Of a stretch of 64,000 nt of DNA, positions 31,938 through 40,632 are shown one piece after another. Source of the DNA: Patescibacteria group bacterium (GTDB taxonomy: Bacteria; Patescibacteriota; Minisyncoccia; Phycocordibacterales; BOKC01); the NCBI GenBank assembly GCA_016860785.1, contig BOKC01000001.1, forward strand, positions 62,001 through 126,000. The letters run 5' to 3'. The notes under the pieces are model-generated. The model was given only the letters and a program-made list of their open reading frames with translations. It was not told the DNA's origin and did no database searches. Each line of letters begins with the position of its first letter. Positions within the stretch are counted from its first letter, which is position 1. Position numbers and translations under genes: made by a program.

Positions 31938-32705
31938 ATGTTCATTTCTCGCACAATTTTCAAAAAAGAAATAATATGCGAATTTTTGCCTCCAGCGCGT
32001 AAAACAAAAAGACAAAAAGTTATAATTCTTTGCCCGGGCGCGCCCGGCGCTCCACGTAGGGACGAAGTTCTAAAACTTATCTCCAAGAAGGGCTTTTGGG
32101 TTTTTAATCCCAGATATAGGGGCACGTGGGAGAGTCACGGTAAATTTTTGAAAAAGTCTCCACATCAAGATATTCTGGACATTATTTCGGAATTACCTAA
32201 AGGTTTTAGTGATTCTAAAACAGAGAAGAAAATTCGACTAAAACCCGAGAAAATTTTTCTTATCGGCTCAAGCTTTGGCGGCCCGGCTGCTATTTTGGCC
32301 TCAAAAGACAAGAGAGTAGAAAAAGTGTTTTGTTTTTCTCCAGTTATTGATTGGTCTTATCCGAGTAAAGAAGAGCCCTTAGATTTGTTTGGGAAATTTA
32401 TAAGAAAATACTTTGGTCGAGCGTATGATTTTGATTTAAAGAATTGGAAAAAACTTGAAAAAGGCAACTTTTATAATCCTATTTCCGAAACAGAAAATTT
32501 AGACGGTAGAAAAATTTTTATTATTCACGCCAAGGACGATCGGGTAGTGTCTTACAAACCAACTTTCAAATTTGCTAAACTAACCGGCGCCAGATTAAAA
32601 CTTCTTCGGAGAGGAGGACACTTCGGCACTCGTTATCTTTTAGTAAAAAATCAAGCGATGAAAGATATTTTAAAATTTTTTAACACCGAACAAAAAACAT
32701 TCTAA
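31938..32705 (+). CDS. Alpha/beta hydrolase
   Basis: From ATG 31938 (downstream of the terminator; an upstream in-frame start lies inside it) the protein has 255 residues. The nucleophile elbow GSSFGG, the acid in HAKDDRVV and the final His in GGHFG make a complete Ser-Asp-His triad order. YRGTWESHG and the strand VIILCPG mark the oxyanion side. It resembles prolyl-oligopeptidase-like small hydrolases. The substrate is unknown. Confidence 0.8.
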   Translation: MFISRTIFKKEIICEFLPPARKTKRQKVIILCPGAPGAPRRDEVLKLISKKGFWVFNPRYRGTWESHGKFLKKSPHQDILDIISELPKGFSDSKTEKKIRLKPEKIFLIGSSFGGPAAILASKDKRVEKVFCFSPVIDWSYPSKEEPLDLFGKFIRKYFGRAYDFDLKNWKKLEKGNFYNPISETENLDGRKIFIIHAKDDRVVSYKPTFKFAKLTGARLKLLRRGGHFGTRYLLVKNQAMKDILKFFNTEQKTF

Positions 32706-32747
32706 TATTCTATAAAATGTTGGAATGTTTATCCGTAAAATTTAAAA

Positions 32748-34001
32748 ATGATTAATAAGAAAAAAATTATTATTATCGGCGGAGGATTTGGTGGTATATA
32801 TGTGGCCGGTGGTTTGAAGAAAATGGCCAATCGGGAAATGGCCGAAATTACTTTGATCAGCCCACAAAACTATTTTCTTTTTACTCCGCTTTTGCATGAA
32901 GTGGCGACTGGTGGTCTGTCCCCGACAAGTGTTGCCGAGCCAATAAGAGAAATTTTTCGAAAAGATAAAATAAAATTTATTCAGGCCGAAGCTGGACTGA
33001 TAGACACGGACAGGCAAATTGTCTCAATCGAGGGCGATAGTTTGTCGTATGATTTTTTGGTTTTGGCGACCGGCGCTGAAACAAATTTTTACAAAATTCC
33101 CGGCGCCGAGCGTTATGGATTACCGCTCAAAACTCTAGCTGATTCAGTAAAGATTCGCTCTCAAATTATCGATGCTTTTGAAAGGGCTGCCTTGATCGCC
33201 GATTACGATCTACGAAAGGAATACTTAACTTTTGTAGTCGTTGGTGGTGGGGCAACCGGGGTGGAAATGGCAGGTGAAATAGCCGAATTCGTGCTTAAAA
33301 CCCTGTCTTTGTATTACCGCCGGACTTTTTGCCAAAAACAAGAAATTAGAATCGTTCTCGTTTCTTCAAGTGAACAGATTTTAAATATCTTTCCGGAAAA
33401 TATGAGAATTTGGTCGGAAAAAGTTTTGGCTAAAAAAGGAGTTGAAGTTTTGAACAAAACTTCCGTCAAGTGGGTTTCGGAGAGTGGAGTTTCTTTAAGC
33501 GATGGCAGGGAAATAAAAAGTCGGACGGTGATCTGGACAGCCGGAGTGTCTGCCAAGATTCCAAAATTTACAAAGTCTGTGGCGCTTGATGATTCGGGTC
33601 GCATTATAGTTGATGAATGTTTGAGAATGAGGGGCCTGGAAAATGTTTTTGTTTTGGGCGATACTGCTAATTTTAAAAATAGGGGAGAGGAAAAAGCTTT
33701 GCCGATGTTTGCGCAGGTAGCGGTTGAACAATCTAGTTCGGTAGTTAAAAATATTAAAGCCGGTCTTGAGGGGCAGGAAATTAGTCCTTTCTTTTACAGA
33801 CATAAAGGTTTTTTGGTTTCTATTGGTCAATGGCGGGCGGTTGGCGTGGTCTTCGGGCTTGGAATTCAAGGTCGCTTTGCTTGGTGGCTTTGGCGGACGG
33901 TCTATCTTTTTAAGTTTATTTCTTTGAGGAAAAAGCTCCGAATCGCTTTTGAATGGACTATAAATCTGTTTTATCCGAGAGATACGACTAAAATCGGCTA
34001 A
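32748..34001 (+). CDS. Type II NADH dehydrogenase-like FAD oxidoreductase
   Basis: The 417-aa flavoprotein has two dinucleotide folds: FAD-binding IIIIGGGFGGIYVAGGL at residues 5-21 and NAD-binding VVVGGGATGVEMAGEIAE at about 163-180, then the FAD contact VFVLGDTANF. The layout and the amphipathic C-terminal segment (FKFISLRKKLRIAFEWTINLFYPRD) match NDH-2, a membrane-associated enzyme that passes electrons from NADH to quinone without pumping. In an organism likely lacking a full respiratory chain it may serve NADH disposal. Confidence 0.9.
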   Translation: MINKKKIIIIGGGFGGIYVAGGLKKMANREMAEITLISPQNYFLFTPLLHEVATGGLSPTSVAEPIREIFRKDKIKFIQAEAGLIDTDRQIVSIEGDSLSYDFLVLATGAETNFYKIPGAERYGLPLKTLADSVKIRSQIIDAFERAALIADYDLRKEYLTFVVVGGGATGVEMAGEIAEFVLKTLSLYYRRTFCQKQEIRIVLVSSSEQILNIFPENMRIWSEKVLAKKGVEVLNKTSVKWVSESGVSLSDGREIKSRTVIWTAGVSAKIPKFTKSVALDDSGRIIVDECLRMRGLENVFVLGDTANFKNRGEEKALPMFAQVAVEQSSSVVKNIKAGLEGQEISPFFYRHKGFLVSIGQWRAVGVVFGLGIQGRFAWWLWRTVYLFKFISLRKKLRIAFEWTINLFYPRDTTKIG

Positions 34002-34077
34002 TTTTTTGTTTTGGGTCTTTTTATCTCTTTGTGTATAATGTGATTAAGAATTAAATTATAAGTTTTAAAATAAAAAA

Positions 34078-34758
34078 ATGAATAAATCAGTAATATTTCT
34101 CGTCGTTTTAATTGTTCTGGGTCTGGGTGCGCTTTTTATATTTTCTTCAAATAATGACTCTACACCTTCCGGCGCAGAGTCAGATACTGAAAAAACGGTT
34201 GCCGGGGAAGCTTTTGAATTTACAGGTACACCCTTCGTAATTTCTTCTGGAACAAGCACGGTTGTTTGGGAAGGCAGTAAAAAACTCGTTCCAAATTATA
34301 AAGATTTAGGAACTTTGGAAATAAAAGAGGGCCAATTTTTTGTTGATGGTGATATTTTACTCGGCGGGGTCGCGGTCTTTGACATGAATTCTATAAAAGT
34401 TTCAAGTACTGGAATTCTGGCCAACGAGAATCTTCTGGAAAGACATCTGAAATCAGACGACTTTTTCTCTGTTGAAAATTATCCGACGGCTGAAATTTTG
34501 ATCTCAAAAGCTGAAGTTATAAGTGAGGGCCAATACCAGTTGAGCGGGACAATGACAATTAAGGAAATTGCGCAGGAAGTTTCTTTTCCAGCCAGTGTTT
34601 CTATTGGTGAGGATGAAATTGTGATTGAGGGTCGCGCAAGTTTTGATAGAACTCTTTGGGATATCCGATATGGTTCGGACAAGTTTTTTGACAACTTGGC
34701 TAACAATGTCATTGACGATCTCTTTACTGTTGAATTTAAGGTTGTAGCGAATAAATAA
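34078..34758 (+). CDS. YceI-family lipocalin-like protein, membrane-anchored
   Basis: The 226-aa protein has an N-terminal membrane helix (about residues 4-22), a Ser/Thr/Glu linker and a YceI domain from about residue 55. Typical segments are GTLEIKEGQFFVDGDILLGGVAVFDMNSIKV, LERHLKSDDFFSVENYPTAEI and the DRTLWDIRYGSDKFFDNL ending. YceI proteins bind long isoprenoid or lipid chains in a beta barrel. It follows the NDH-2 gene, which fits a role with quinone-like molecules (inference). Confidence 0.9.
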   Translation: MNKSVIFLVVLIVLGLGALFIFSSNNDSTPSGAESDTEKTVAGEAFEFTGTPFVISSGTSTVVWEGSKKLVPNYKDLGTLEIKEGQFFVDGDILLGGVAVFDMNSIKVSSTGILANENLLERHLKSDDFFSVENYPTAEILISKAEVISEGQYQLSGTMTIKEIAQEVSFPASVSIGEDEIVIEGRASFDRTLWDIRYGSDKFFDNLANNVIDDLFTVEFKVVANK

Positions 34759-34791
34759 ATTTCGGCCTCTATTTTAGTTTTTCACCCCCAC

Positions 34792-35208
34792 CTCCTATTT
34801 TTCCTTTTTCTCCTTATATTTTTAGCTCTCATAATTCTTTCTGTTTTATTAGTCATCATTGCGACGGCCTATAAGTTTTTATGACTGAAGGATTATGATT
34901 TTTATGTTGAAGCCGACTGTGATCCAGAAATTGAAATCTGCTTTTACCGAGACTGTTCTATTCCAGATGACTGCCCACCAAACGGTCTGGAATATTACCG
35001 GGCTTTTGAAGTGCCGGCGGGAGATTTTTCAAACTGTTCTGATAATTCTTGTTTAGCTGAATGTGTAAGCGGTAAAATACAATGTAACGAATTAATTTGC
35101 GACGAATCTGAAGGTTACGAATGCTCTTTCCCAACAAATCTTTATGAAGAGCTTGAATTGGAGGTAGAAGCGCAAGACGCCATCTTAGAAGACCCTCAAG
35201 CTGAATAA
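34792..35208 (+). pseudogene. Disrupted membrane-anchored Cys-rich protein (in-frame TGA, no start)
   Basis: One reading frame from about 34792 encodes a strong membrane helix (LIFLALIILSVLLVIIATAYKFL), then TGA at 34882-34884. It continues in the same frame as an acidic Cys-rich ectodomain with about twelve Cys, ending at TAA 35208. No ATG precedes the helix in frame. The first usual start after the TGA is GTG 35011, which would leave 65 residues. Helix plus ectodomain in one frame around a stop argues for a decayed gene. A shortened gene from GTG 35011 or CTG 34885 remains possible. Confidence 0.5.
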
Positions 35209-35233
35209 GTCTAGCGTTGGTGCTGATAAAAAT

Positions 35234-37027
35234 CTATTCACCGACAAACCCGTGACTTTGTTGTTTCCAGAGGCGGTAATAAAGCCCATTTTTTGAAAGT
35301 AATTCTTTGTGTTTGCCTTGTTCAACAATTTCGCCGTTTTCCATAACGACTATTCTATCCATTTTTTGTATTGTGCTTAATCTGTGAGCTATAACAATTG
35401 TTGTTCTGTTTTTCATAAGTTTATCAAAAGCGTCTTGGATGTATTTTTCGCTGATAGAATCAAGCGAGCTTGTTGCTTCATCCAAAATTAGTATTGGCGC
35501 GTCTTTCAGCATGGCTCTTGCGATTGCAACTCTTTGTCTTTCTCCTCCGGAGAGTTTTACCCCTCTTTCGCCAACATAAGTATTGTAGCCCTTCGGAAAT
35601 TTATTGATAAATTCATCAGCATGAGATTTTTTCGCCGATTCCTGAATTTCTTCTTCAGTGGCGTCTGTTTTGCTATAAGAAATATTTTCTTTCAGGGTTC
35701 TATGAAAAAGAATTGGTTCTTGCGGAACATAAGCGATTTTTGTTCGCAGGTCATCTTGGGTTATAGAGCTAATATTTTGTCCATCTATGAGCACTTCTCC
35801 ACTTTCTATGTTGGCGAATCTTAAGATTATTTTAGTGATTGTGCTTTTACCAGCACCTGATGGTCCAACCAAACCGACTTTTTCCCCCGGCTCAACATTC
35901 AAAGAAAAATTTTTGAAGACAGGATTTCGTGTGCTTTTTTCATCAACTTTTTTGTTGTAGTAAAAACTGATATTTTTTATCTCTATTTTGCCGTTGGAAA
36001 TAAGGCACTTTTCTGGCTGTATTGGATCTCTGACCTCAAGCGGTTCTTCGAAAATCTCAATCATTTCTTTAGCTTCAGCTAGGGATCTCATGATTCTTGT
36101 GAAATTTCTACCAAGAGTCCACGTGATGTTAAAAGCCGCGATGATGTAAATCTGCATAAGTATTATTGTTCCAGCTGAGACCATCCCGTTTATCCAGAGA
36201 TAAATTACAGAGAACATTCCTATAAATTCAAAAATTCCTATAAATAGACCCTGAAACAGAAATTGAAGATTTTGAAAATACCACGCGTCTCGCCTCTTTT
36301 TTTCTTCATCCGCCGTTGTTTCAGCAAAACTCAAAATTTCTTTTTCACTCGCTGAAAATATTTTTACATTTAGTATGTTGGTTATAACGTCTGAAAGTCT
36401 GGCTGTGACTCTTGAATCTGCTTCAGCCGTTAATATGTCTTTTTTTATTTTAATTCTAATAAAAGGAATTGAAATCGCCACAAATAAAGTAAACCAAATC
36501 AAGAAAATTATTCCGAGCATGGGCGAGAAGTATGTCAGGACAGCAAAAGCAAATACTAGTCCAAGCCCTTTCATCCAAATTGTAAAAATTATCTGATCAT
36601 ATATTTCTTCAAATGCCCTCAAATATCTTCTTATTTTTGCCACTAATGACCCTGAAAAATTGCTGGAAAAGAAATGGTATGAGTGCCGACTGATTCTGGC
36701 GAAAGCGTCGTCCGCTAGGTCTTTTGCTGCTTTGCTTTGAGAGTAGGCGATTGAATAATCTGCAAGTCGGAAAAGCGTGCTGTATAAGAAAATTACTCCT
36801 CCTAGCATAAATATGGTCATTATGAGCGATTTGGATAGTTCTTCCGAAACTTCACCCAAAGACACGAGATCCATGATTTTTTTGTATAAAAGGGGAGAAA
36901 AAATATCTGTCAAAACTACAGCCGAGCCAAAAAGTGCGAAGGTCAAAATGACCGTCTTTTTGTATCTTTTAATGTGGGGCCAATAGTATTTGAATATCAG
37001 CTTTACTGAGATATTTTTATTATTCAT
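35234..37027 (-). CDS. ABC exporter, fused membrane and ATPase domains
   Basis: The 597-aa half-transporter has six membrane helices in its first 330 residues and a nucleotide-binding domain. The latter shows Walker A GPSGAGKST, Q-loop YVPQEPILF, signature KLSGGERQR, Walker B ILILDEATSSLD and H-loop IAHRLSTI. Layout and length match MsbA/BmrA-type type IV exporters, working as a homodimer. The substrate cannot be read. It is transcribed alone, opposite to its neighbours. An export role for the peptide made at 43.2 kb is conceivable but not supported by distance. Confidence 0.92.
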   Translation of the reverse strand: MNNKNISVKLIFKYYWPHIKRYKKTVILTFALFGSAVVLTDIFSPLLYKKIMDLVSLGEVSEELSKSLIMTIFMLGGVIFLYSTLFRLADYSIAYSQSKAAKDLADDAFARISRHSYHFFSSNFSGSLVAKIRRYLRAFEEIYDQIIFTIWMKGLGLVFAFAVLTYFSPMLGIIFLIWFTLFVAISIPFIRIKIKKDILTAEADSRVTARLSDVITNILNVKIFSASEKEILSFAETTADEEKKRRDAWYFQNLQFLFQGLFIGIFEFIGMFSVIYLWINGMVSAGTIILMQIYIIAAFNITWTLGRNFTRIMRSLAEAKEMIEIFEEPLEVRDPIQPEKCLISNGKIEIKNISFYYNKKVDEKSTRNPVFKNFSLNVEPGEKVGLVGPSGAGKSTITKIILRFANIESGEVLIDGQNISSITQDDLRTKIAYVPQEPILFHRTLKENISYSKTDATEEEIQESAKKSHADEFINKFPKGYNTYVGERGVKLSGGERQRVAIARAMLKDAPILILDEATSSLDSISEKYIQDAFDKLMKNRTTIVIAHRLSTIQKMDRIVVMENGEIVEQGKHKELLSKNGLYYRLWKQQSHGFVGE

Positions 37028-37066
37028 TTGGCGGACAACATTTTACCACAAAACGGGTGTTGGAGG

Positions 37067-37128
37067 TTGTTTTTTAAAAAATTCTAATGTAGAATCCTTC
37101 CTTAGAAAAGAGCAAAGTGGTTTTGCTC
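37067..37128 (+). promoter_or_regulatory. Promoter and 5' hairpin of the glycosyltransferase gene
   Basis: TTGTTT (37067-37072), 17-bp spacer, TAGAAT (37090-37095). The early transcript folds as GAGCAAA/TTTGCTC (37110-37128), close to the GCAAAAC/GTTTTGC hairpin of the 42.4 and 44.4 kb promoters. AAGGAG precedes the ATG. Confidence 0.65.
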
Positions 37129-37158
37129 AAAAGAGTACATTTACATAAGGAGAAGTAG

Positions 37159-38352
37159 ATGAAAATCCTAATGATCTGCAAATATCCGCCGATTCAGGGT
37201 GGGGTGAGCGCTGAGTGTTACTGGACGGCTCAAGTCTTGGCTGAAATGGGGCACGAGATTCGAGTTCTGACTAATGCCCAAGAAGTTGAAGAGGGATATC
37301 GTATCTCTATGTCTCCGGAAGATGAGAAGCTTCTTACTGGATTTAAGGATCCGAATTCTGTCGAGGTCTTTTCTACTACCATGGACAAACGGCATGTCTT
37401 CATTCCTCAGACAAACCCATCCGTTTCCAAACTCTTGAGTTTGGGACTGGAACTTGTGGATGCAGGTAGACCAGACTTGATCTGGTCTCATTACCTGGAA
37501 CCCTATGGGGTGGTCGCTTACTTGCTGTCAAAGATTACTGGTGTTCCGTACATCTTTCGACATGCCGGCAGCGACATCGGGCGGCTGATGCTGACTACTC
37601 AACTCCAAACCATCCACCACGAAGTTTTACGGAACGCCATGATGATTCTGACCAGATCTTCACATCATGACCGATTTCTCAAGCTCGGTGTTCCTCAAGG
37701 CAAGTTGGTCGATTCGGTGTCTGTTAAACTTCGACCAGAACTGTTCTTTCCAACCAAATTTTCTATTCACGACCATTTAGTCTTGGGTGTCTACGGCAAG
37801 GTTGGAGAGTCAAAGGGAACAGGTGACCTTATTGGTGCTATGTCACTTCTCAAGAAAGAAGGGTTCAGAGTCACACTTCAAGCTCATTGGGGCGGCAGAG
37901 ACCTTCCACGATATCTTCGCCAGATTCAGGAGATGGATGTGGAGGACACTATGGAAGTCAAAGGCTTTATCCCTCATTGGCAAATTCCCGACTTTATTCG
38001 CTCTTGCAACGCTGTTCTCTTTCTGGAGAATCGCTTCAATATCACCTTTCACCACCCGTCAACTCCTCTTGAGATCATCTCCTGTGGCAGACCGGTCATC
38101 ACCACTTCCGAAGTAGCGAACAAGCAGTTCTACCAAGATCTTCTGATCGACGGAGTTAACTCCTTTGTTATTAAAGAAGACATCACCGTAGAGTCGGTTG
38201 CTTCAGAAATCAAGAGAGCTTCGAAAAACTTGCGAGCGAAAGGAGGCACTGACATCTCTTGTTCTCTCAAGGTTTCTGAAACTCGTCTTCGGATTCTCAT
38301 GCACAAGCTTGTCGAGAGTTTCAACATCCATCTTTCCCGCCTAGATATTTAG
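37159..38352 (+). CDS. GT4-family glycosyltransferase
   Basis: This 397-aa GT-B enzyme has an N-terminal Rossmann fold (MKILMICKYPPIQGGVSAECYW with the Gly-rich acceptor loop, SHYLEPYGVVAYL, FRHAGSD). The C-terminal domain has the nucleotide-sugar-binding segment ending HPSTPLEIISCGRPVITT, where Glu is the conserved phosphate-contacting residue. It should transfer a sugar to a cell-surface glycan or lipid. Codon use is visibly GC-richer than in neighbouring genes. It is a stand-alone unit with its own promoter, 5' hairpin, Shine-Dalgarno and terminator. Confidence 0.87.
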   Translation: MKILMICKYPPIQGGVSAECYWTAQVLAEMGHEIRVLTNAQEVEEGYRISMSPEDEKLLTGFKDPNSVEVFSTTMDKRHVFIPQTNPSVSKLLSLGLELVDAGRPDLIWSHYLEPYGVVAYLLSKITGVPYIFRHAGSDIGRLMLTTQLQTIHHEVLRNAMMILTRSSHHDRFLKLGVPQGKLVDSVSVKLRPELFFPTKFSIHDHLVLGVYGKVGESKGTGDLIGAMSLLKKEGFRVTLQAHWGGRDLPRYLRQIQEMDVEDTMEVKGFIPHWQIPDFIRSCNAVLFLENRFNITFHHPSTPLEIISCGRPVITTSEVANKQFYQDLLIDGVNSFVIKEDITVESVASEIKRASKNLRAKGGTDISCSLKVSETRLRILMHKLVESFNIHLSRLDI

Positions 38353-38378
38353 GAGTGTAATTTTACATTATCCACAGA

Positions 38379-38409
38379 GACTGCGCGTATTTCGCGCGGT
38401 CTTTTTTTA
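38379..38409 (+). terminator. Intrinsic terminator after the glycosyltransferase
   Basis: GACTGCGCG pairs with CGCGCGGTC around TATTT and is followed by seven T. Confidence 0.9.
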
Positions 38410-38422
38410 TAGATTTTCTTTT

Positions 38423-39151
38423 TTATGTTTTTTTAAACACTAAATATAGCCACTGATTTTTTTTAGAATTTTTATGTTTTTTGATATTAGCGATAAAATC
38501 TTCTCGTTCTTTTGCAGATTTAAAATTTCTACTCATGACTGGAATTTTACTAAAAGCAATTATCTCATCGGCTGTTTTGCTATATTCCTTAACTGATTTA
38601 GCAATGAGAGTTAATTTGTTGTCTTTGGCCCAGGAAGTTAAGTTTTTAAGATTGTAAGGTAGAGGATTTCTTGGCTTATTTTTAAAATACCTATAACTAA
38701 AAAATTGATCAGGCAAATTAAAAGCGAATAGTCCATCATCTTTTAAAATATCAGAAATATTTCTAAAAGTTGTTTTTACCCTCATTTGCCAGAAAGCAGA
38801 ATTACAAATGACTACGTCTACCGGCTCTTTAACAACTTTACAAAGATTTTCAGCTTCGGCCACGATAAACTGCATATTTTTTCTATTCTTAAATTTTTCC
38901 TGGGCTTTCTTTACCATTGCTTCCGCTTGGTCAATAGCGATAATACGAACATTGTCTCCAACAGCGTTTATAATTTCTTGTGTTGTTGCTCCAGTTCCAG
39001 CTGCTAGGTCAATTATTGTCATTCCTGGTTTAACATCTGAAATTTTTACTAGATCTCGACTAGTATTCTTATACATAGAAAAACCAGTAGCATATTTATC
39101 ATATGCATTCGCATTTTCTTTTGTATTCCAACTTATTCTATATTTACTCAC
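38423..39151 (-). CDS. SAM-dependent class I methyltransferase
   Basis: The 242-aa protein has the Rossmann methyltransferase motifs: motif I IIDLAAGTGATTQEI (about residues 46-60), the acidic post-I residue in IIAIDQAEAMV, and motif IV VDVVICNSAFWQM. The fold resembles UbiE/COQ5-like small-molecule methyltransferases. The substrate is not readable. It is AT-rich like the backbone and followed by the 39.2 kb GC-rich gene in the same orientation upstream. Confidence 0.85.
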   Translation of the reverse strand: MSKYRISWNTKENANAYDKYATGFSMYKNTSRDLVKISDVKPGMTIIDLAAGTGATTQEIINAVGDNVRIIAIDQAEAMVKKAQEKFKNRKNMQFIVAEAENLCKVVKEPVDVVICNSAFWQMRVKTTFRNISDILKDDGLFAFNLPDQFFSYRYFKNKPRNPLPYNLKNLTSWAKDNKLTLIAKSVKEYSKTADEIIAFSKIPVMSRNFKSAKEREDFIANIKKHKNSKKNQWLYLVFKKT

Positions 39152-39182
39152 GATGTTAGATAGAATATAACCTATTTATAAT

Positions 39183-39215
39183 AAATAAAAGAGGAGCGAA
39201 TAGAAATCCGCTCCT
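39183..39215 (-). terminator. Intrinsic terminator of the GRDP-like gene
   Basis: On the minus strand AGGAGCGG pairs with TCGCTCCT across a short loop, followed by CTTTTATTTAT. Confidence 0.75.
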
Positions 39216-39224
39216 TTACTGACT

Positions 39225-39701
39225 TCAGCCGTCGTTGCAGGCGGCGTTGCATCCACAGTTGTCGCATGGGTCGGCACCAACGCTCTCAAGCCGAGGGTAG
39301 TCCCAGTTTTCAGAGAGTGTGTCTCCGAAAACCTCGCGAGCCAGCTTGAGCGCTCTTCGACCACCTTCACCTTTGGTCGGCGGATCGTTGGGATGGCGCG
39401 GCCGATGATAGATGAGCCGACCGAAGTACTTTTTGCAGAACTTCTCATAGTCACGCATGAAGAGGATGAACTCATGCCAGCCGAAATCCAGTGTCTCGTT
39501 GGGAGAGATCGTCTCCGGACTCACCGCGCAGAGGTAAAGGAACCTCTTGGTGTCATGGAAGAGTTGCCGGGCATCTTCGCCACTGATGCCGAGCTTTTCC
39601 TGGAAACGCGCGACTAGAACTGGATGTTCGTACGCCAGAACTTCCTCCACCGTGCAGGGCACGGTTTTGAGAGAGGTCGGCATTGTTGCGAGAACAGTCA
39701 T
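39225..39701 (-). CDS. Glycine-rich-domain-containing-protein-like (GRDP-like) protein with Cys-rich tail
   Basis: The 158-aa protein contains LDFGWHEFILFMRDYEKFCKKYFGRLIYHRP, which follows the pattern L-x-x-x-WH-x-FIL-x-T/M-RDY-x-x-FC-x-x-x-FG-x-x-x-x-H of GRDP-like proteins. VVARFQEKLGIS and TKRFLYLCA before it also fit. The biochemical role of this family in bacteria is unknown. The C-terminus ends in a cluster DPCDNCGCNAACNDG with four Cys that could bind metal. It is a GC-rich monocistronic unit with promoter, 5' hairpin, AAAGGA site and terminator. Confidence 0.6.
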   Translation of the reverse strand: MTVLATMPTSLKTVPCTVEEVLAYEHPVLVARFQEKLGISGEDARQLFHDTKRFLYLCAVSPETISPNETLDFGWHEFILFMRDYEKFCKKYFGRLIYHRPRHPNDPPTKGEGGRRALKLAREVFGDTLSENWDYPRLESVGADPCDNCGCNAACNDG

Positions 39702-39738
39702 GTCGTATTCCTTTTGTGTAAAGAACCACTTCTAACCT

Positions 39739-39807
39739 CTCTGTGAACACTCACAGAGATAAAGATTAGATCTATACTTATGTTAGCAGGGGGGCGTTTG
39801 TTGTCAA
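39739..39807 (-). promoter_or_regulatory. Promoter and 5' hairpin of the GRDP-like gene
   Basis: On the minus strand TTGACA (39807-39802), 16-bp spacer, TAACAT (39785-39780). The leader then folds as a perfect CTCTGTGA/TCACAGAG hairpin (39758-39739). Confidence 0.65.
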
Positions 39808-39892
39808 CTTCATGCCAAAAAATTATCCACAGGGTGATTTAGCTTGGTTTTATGATTTGTTTTTGAGACTTTGTTTTTACCTATTGCTTCTT

Positions 39893-40087
39893 ATCAACAA
39901 ACAACTTGGTTTGGAGTTTACACCACCTGAAAGGAGTGATAGAATACAAAAATGCTGAGTTTCGGTCATGGTATTTGGATGGAACTGAAGGAAGATAGAA
40001 TTTTGAATCTTCCAGTGTTTTTAGTGGTTCCAAAAGAATTAAAAATTTTATAAAAGATAACAAAATCCCGTAAAAACGGGATTTTGT
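39893..40087 (+). repeat. Direct repeat copy 1: promoter, 33-aa ORF and terminator module
   Basis: About 195 bases are nearly identical to 44441-44635; I see single-base differences only. The module includes TTTACA-17 bp-TAGAAT, a 33-codon ORF and the terminator AACAAAATCCCGT/ACGGGATTTTGTT. It occupies most of the gene-free stretch 39808-40095. Confidence 0.92.
39952..40053 (+). CDS. 33-aa protein, copy 1
   Basis: ATG 39952 lies seven bases after the TAGAAT -10 element, so the mRNA would be leaderless. The 33-codon frame begins MLSFGHGIWMELKED, contains LPVFLVVPKEL and ends in TAA before an intrinsic terminator. The second copy at 44500 encodes the same peptide; the visible codon difference (GTG versus GTA) is silent. 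That, and the complete transcription signals, support a real small gene. I recognise no family. Confidence 0.55.
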   Translation: MLSFGHGIWMELKEDRILNLPVFLVVPKELKIL

Positions 40088-40095
40088 TTTTTTGT

Positions 40096-40602
40096 ATGTC
40101 CATAATTCACGGTTTAGAAATAGAAAAATTTTTTATAAATAGATGTATTGAGTTAGCGGAAAAAAGTCTAAAGGAGGGTGATCTGCCCTTTGGCGCAGTG
40201 ATTGTGAAAGATTCAAGAATTGTGGCAGAAGGGAAAAACACTGGATTGAAAGACATAACAGGTCATGCAGAGATAAATGCTATCAAGAAAGCCCTTAGAA
40301 TTAATCCTACAATAGACCTTTCTAAATGTACTCTTTATTCTAATTTTGAACCCTGTGCTATGTGTTCTTTTGTAATTAGAGATGTTGGCGTAGGTAGAGT
40401 GGTTTTTTCTGTTGAGTCCCCACACCTAGGAGGATATTCTAAATGGAAAATTCTTTTGGATAAAACTATATCTCCACTTTTTTTATCAAGCGGAAAACAT
40501 AAACCACCCGTGATTTTAAAAGGTATATTAAAAGAAAAAGCCAAAGAAATTTTCGATAATCTAAAATGGAAAATGCACCTGAAAGAAAAGAAGAAACTTT
40601 AG
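40096..40602 (+). CDS. Nucleoside/cytidine deaminase-family protein
   Basis: From ATG 40096 the protein has 168 residues; an upstream in-frame ATG at 40084 lies within the preceding terminator. It has the zinc-dependent deaminase motifs HAE (TGHAEINAI) and PCAMC (NFEPCAMCSFVIRDVG) plus DLPFGAVIV near the N-terminus, as in guanine/adenosine deaminases of the TadA-like superfamily. A tRNA role is less likely given the divergent C-terminus. It begins a run with the RelA-like and Nudix genes that points to nucleotide metabolism. Confidence 0.87.
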   Translation: MSIIHGLEIEKFFINRCIELAEKSLKEGDLPFGAVIVKDSRIVAEGKNTGLKDITGHAEINAIKKALRINPTIDLSKCTLYSNFEPCAMCSFVIRDVGVGRVVFSVESPHLGGYSKWKILLDKTISPLFLSSGKHKPPVILKGILKEKAKEIFDNLKWKMHLKEKKKL

Positions 40603-40632
40603 AATCAACCGTTTCGTCTTTAGCCACTAAAT

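Noticed and set aside
34882-34884. In-frame TGA as a recoded (glycine or selenocysteine) codon
   Set aside because: TGA ends normal-length genes elsewhere in the window (murF, csrA), so the alternative code of some Patescibacteria does not apply. No SECIS-like hairpin is evident after it.
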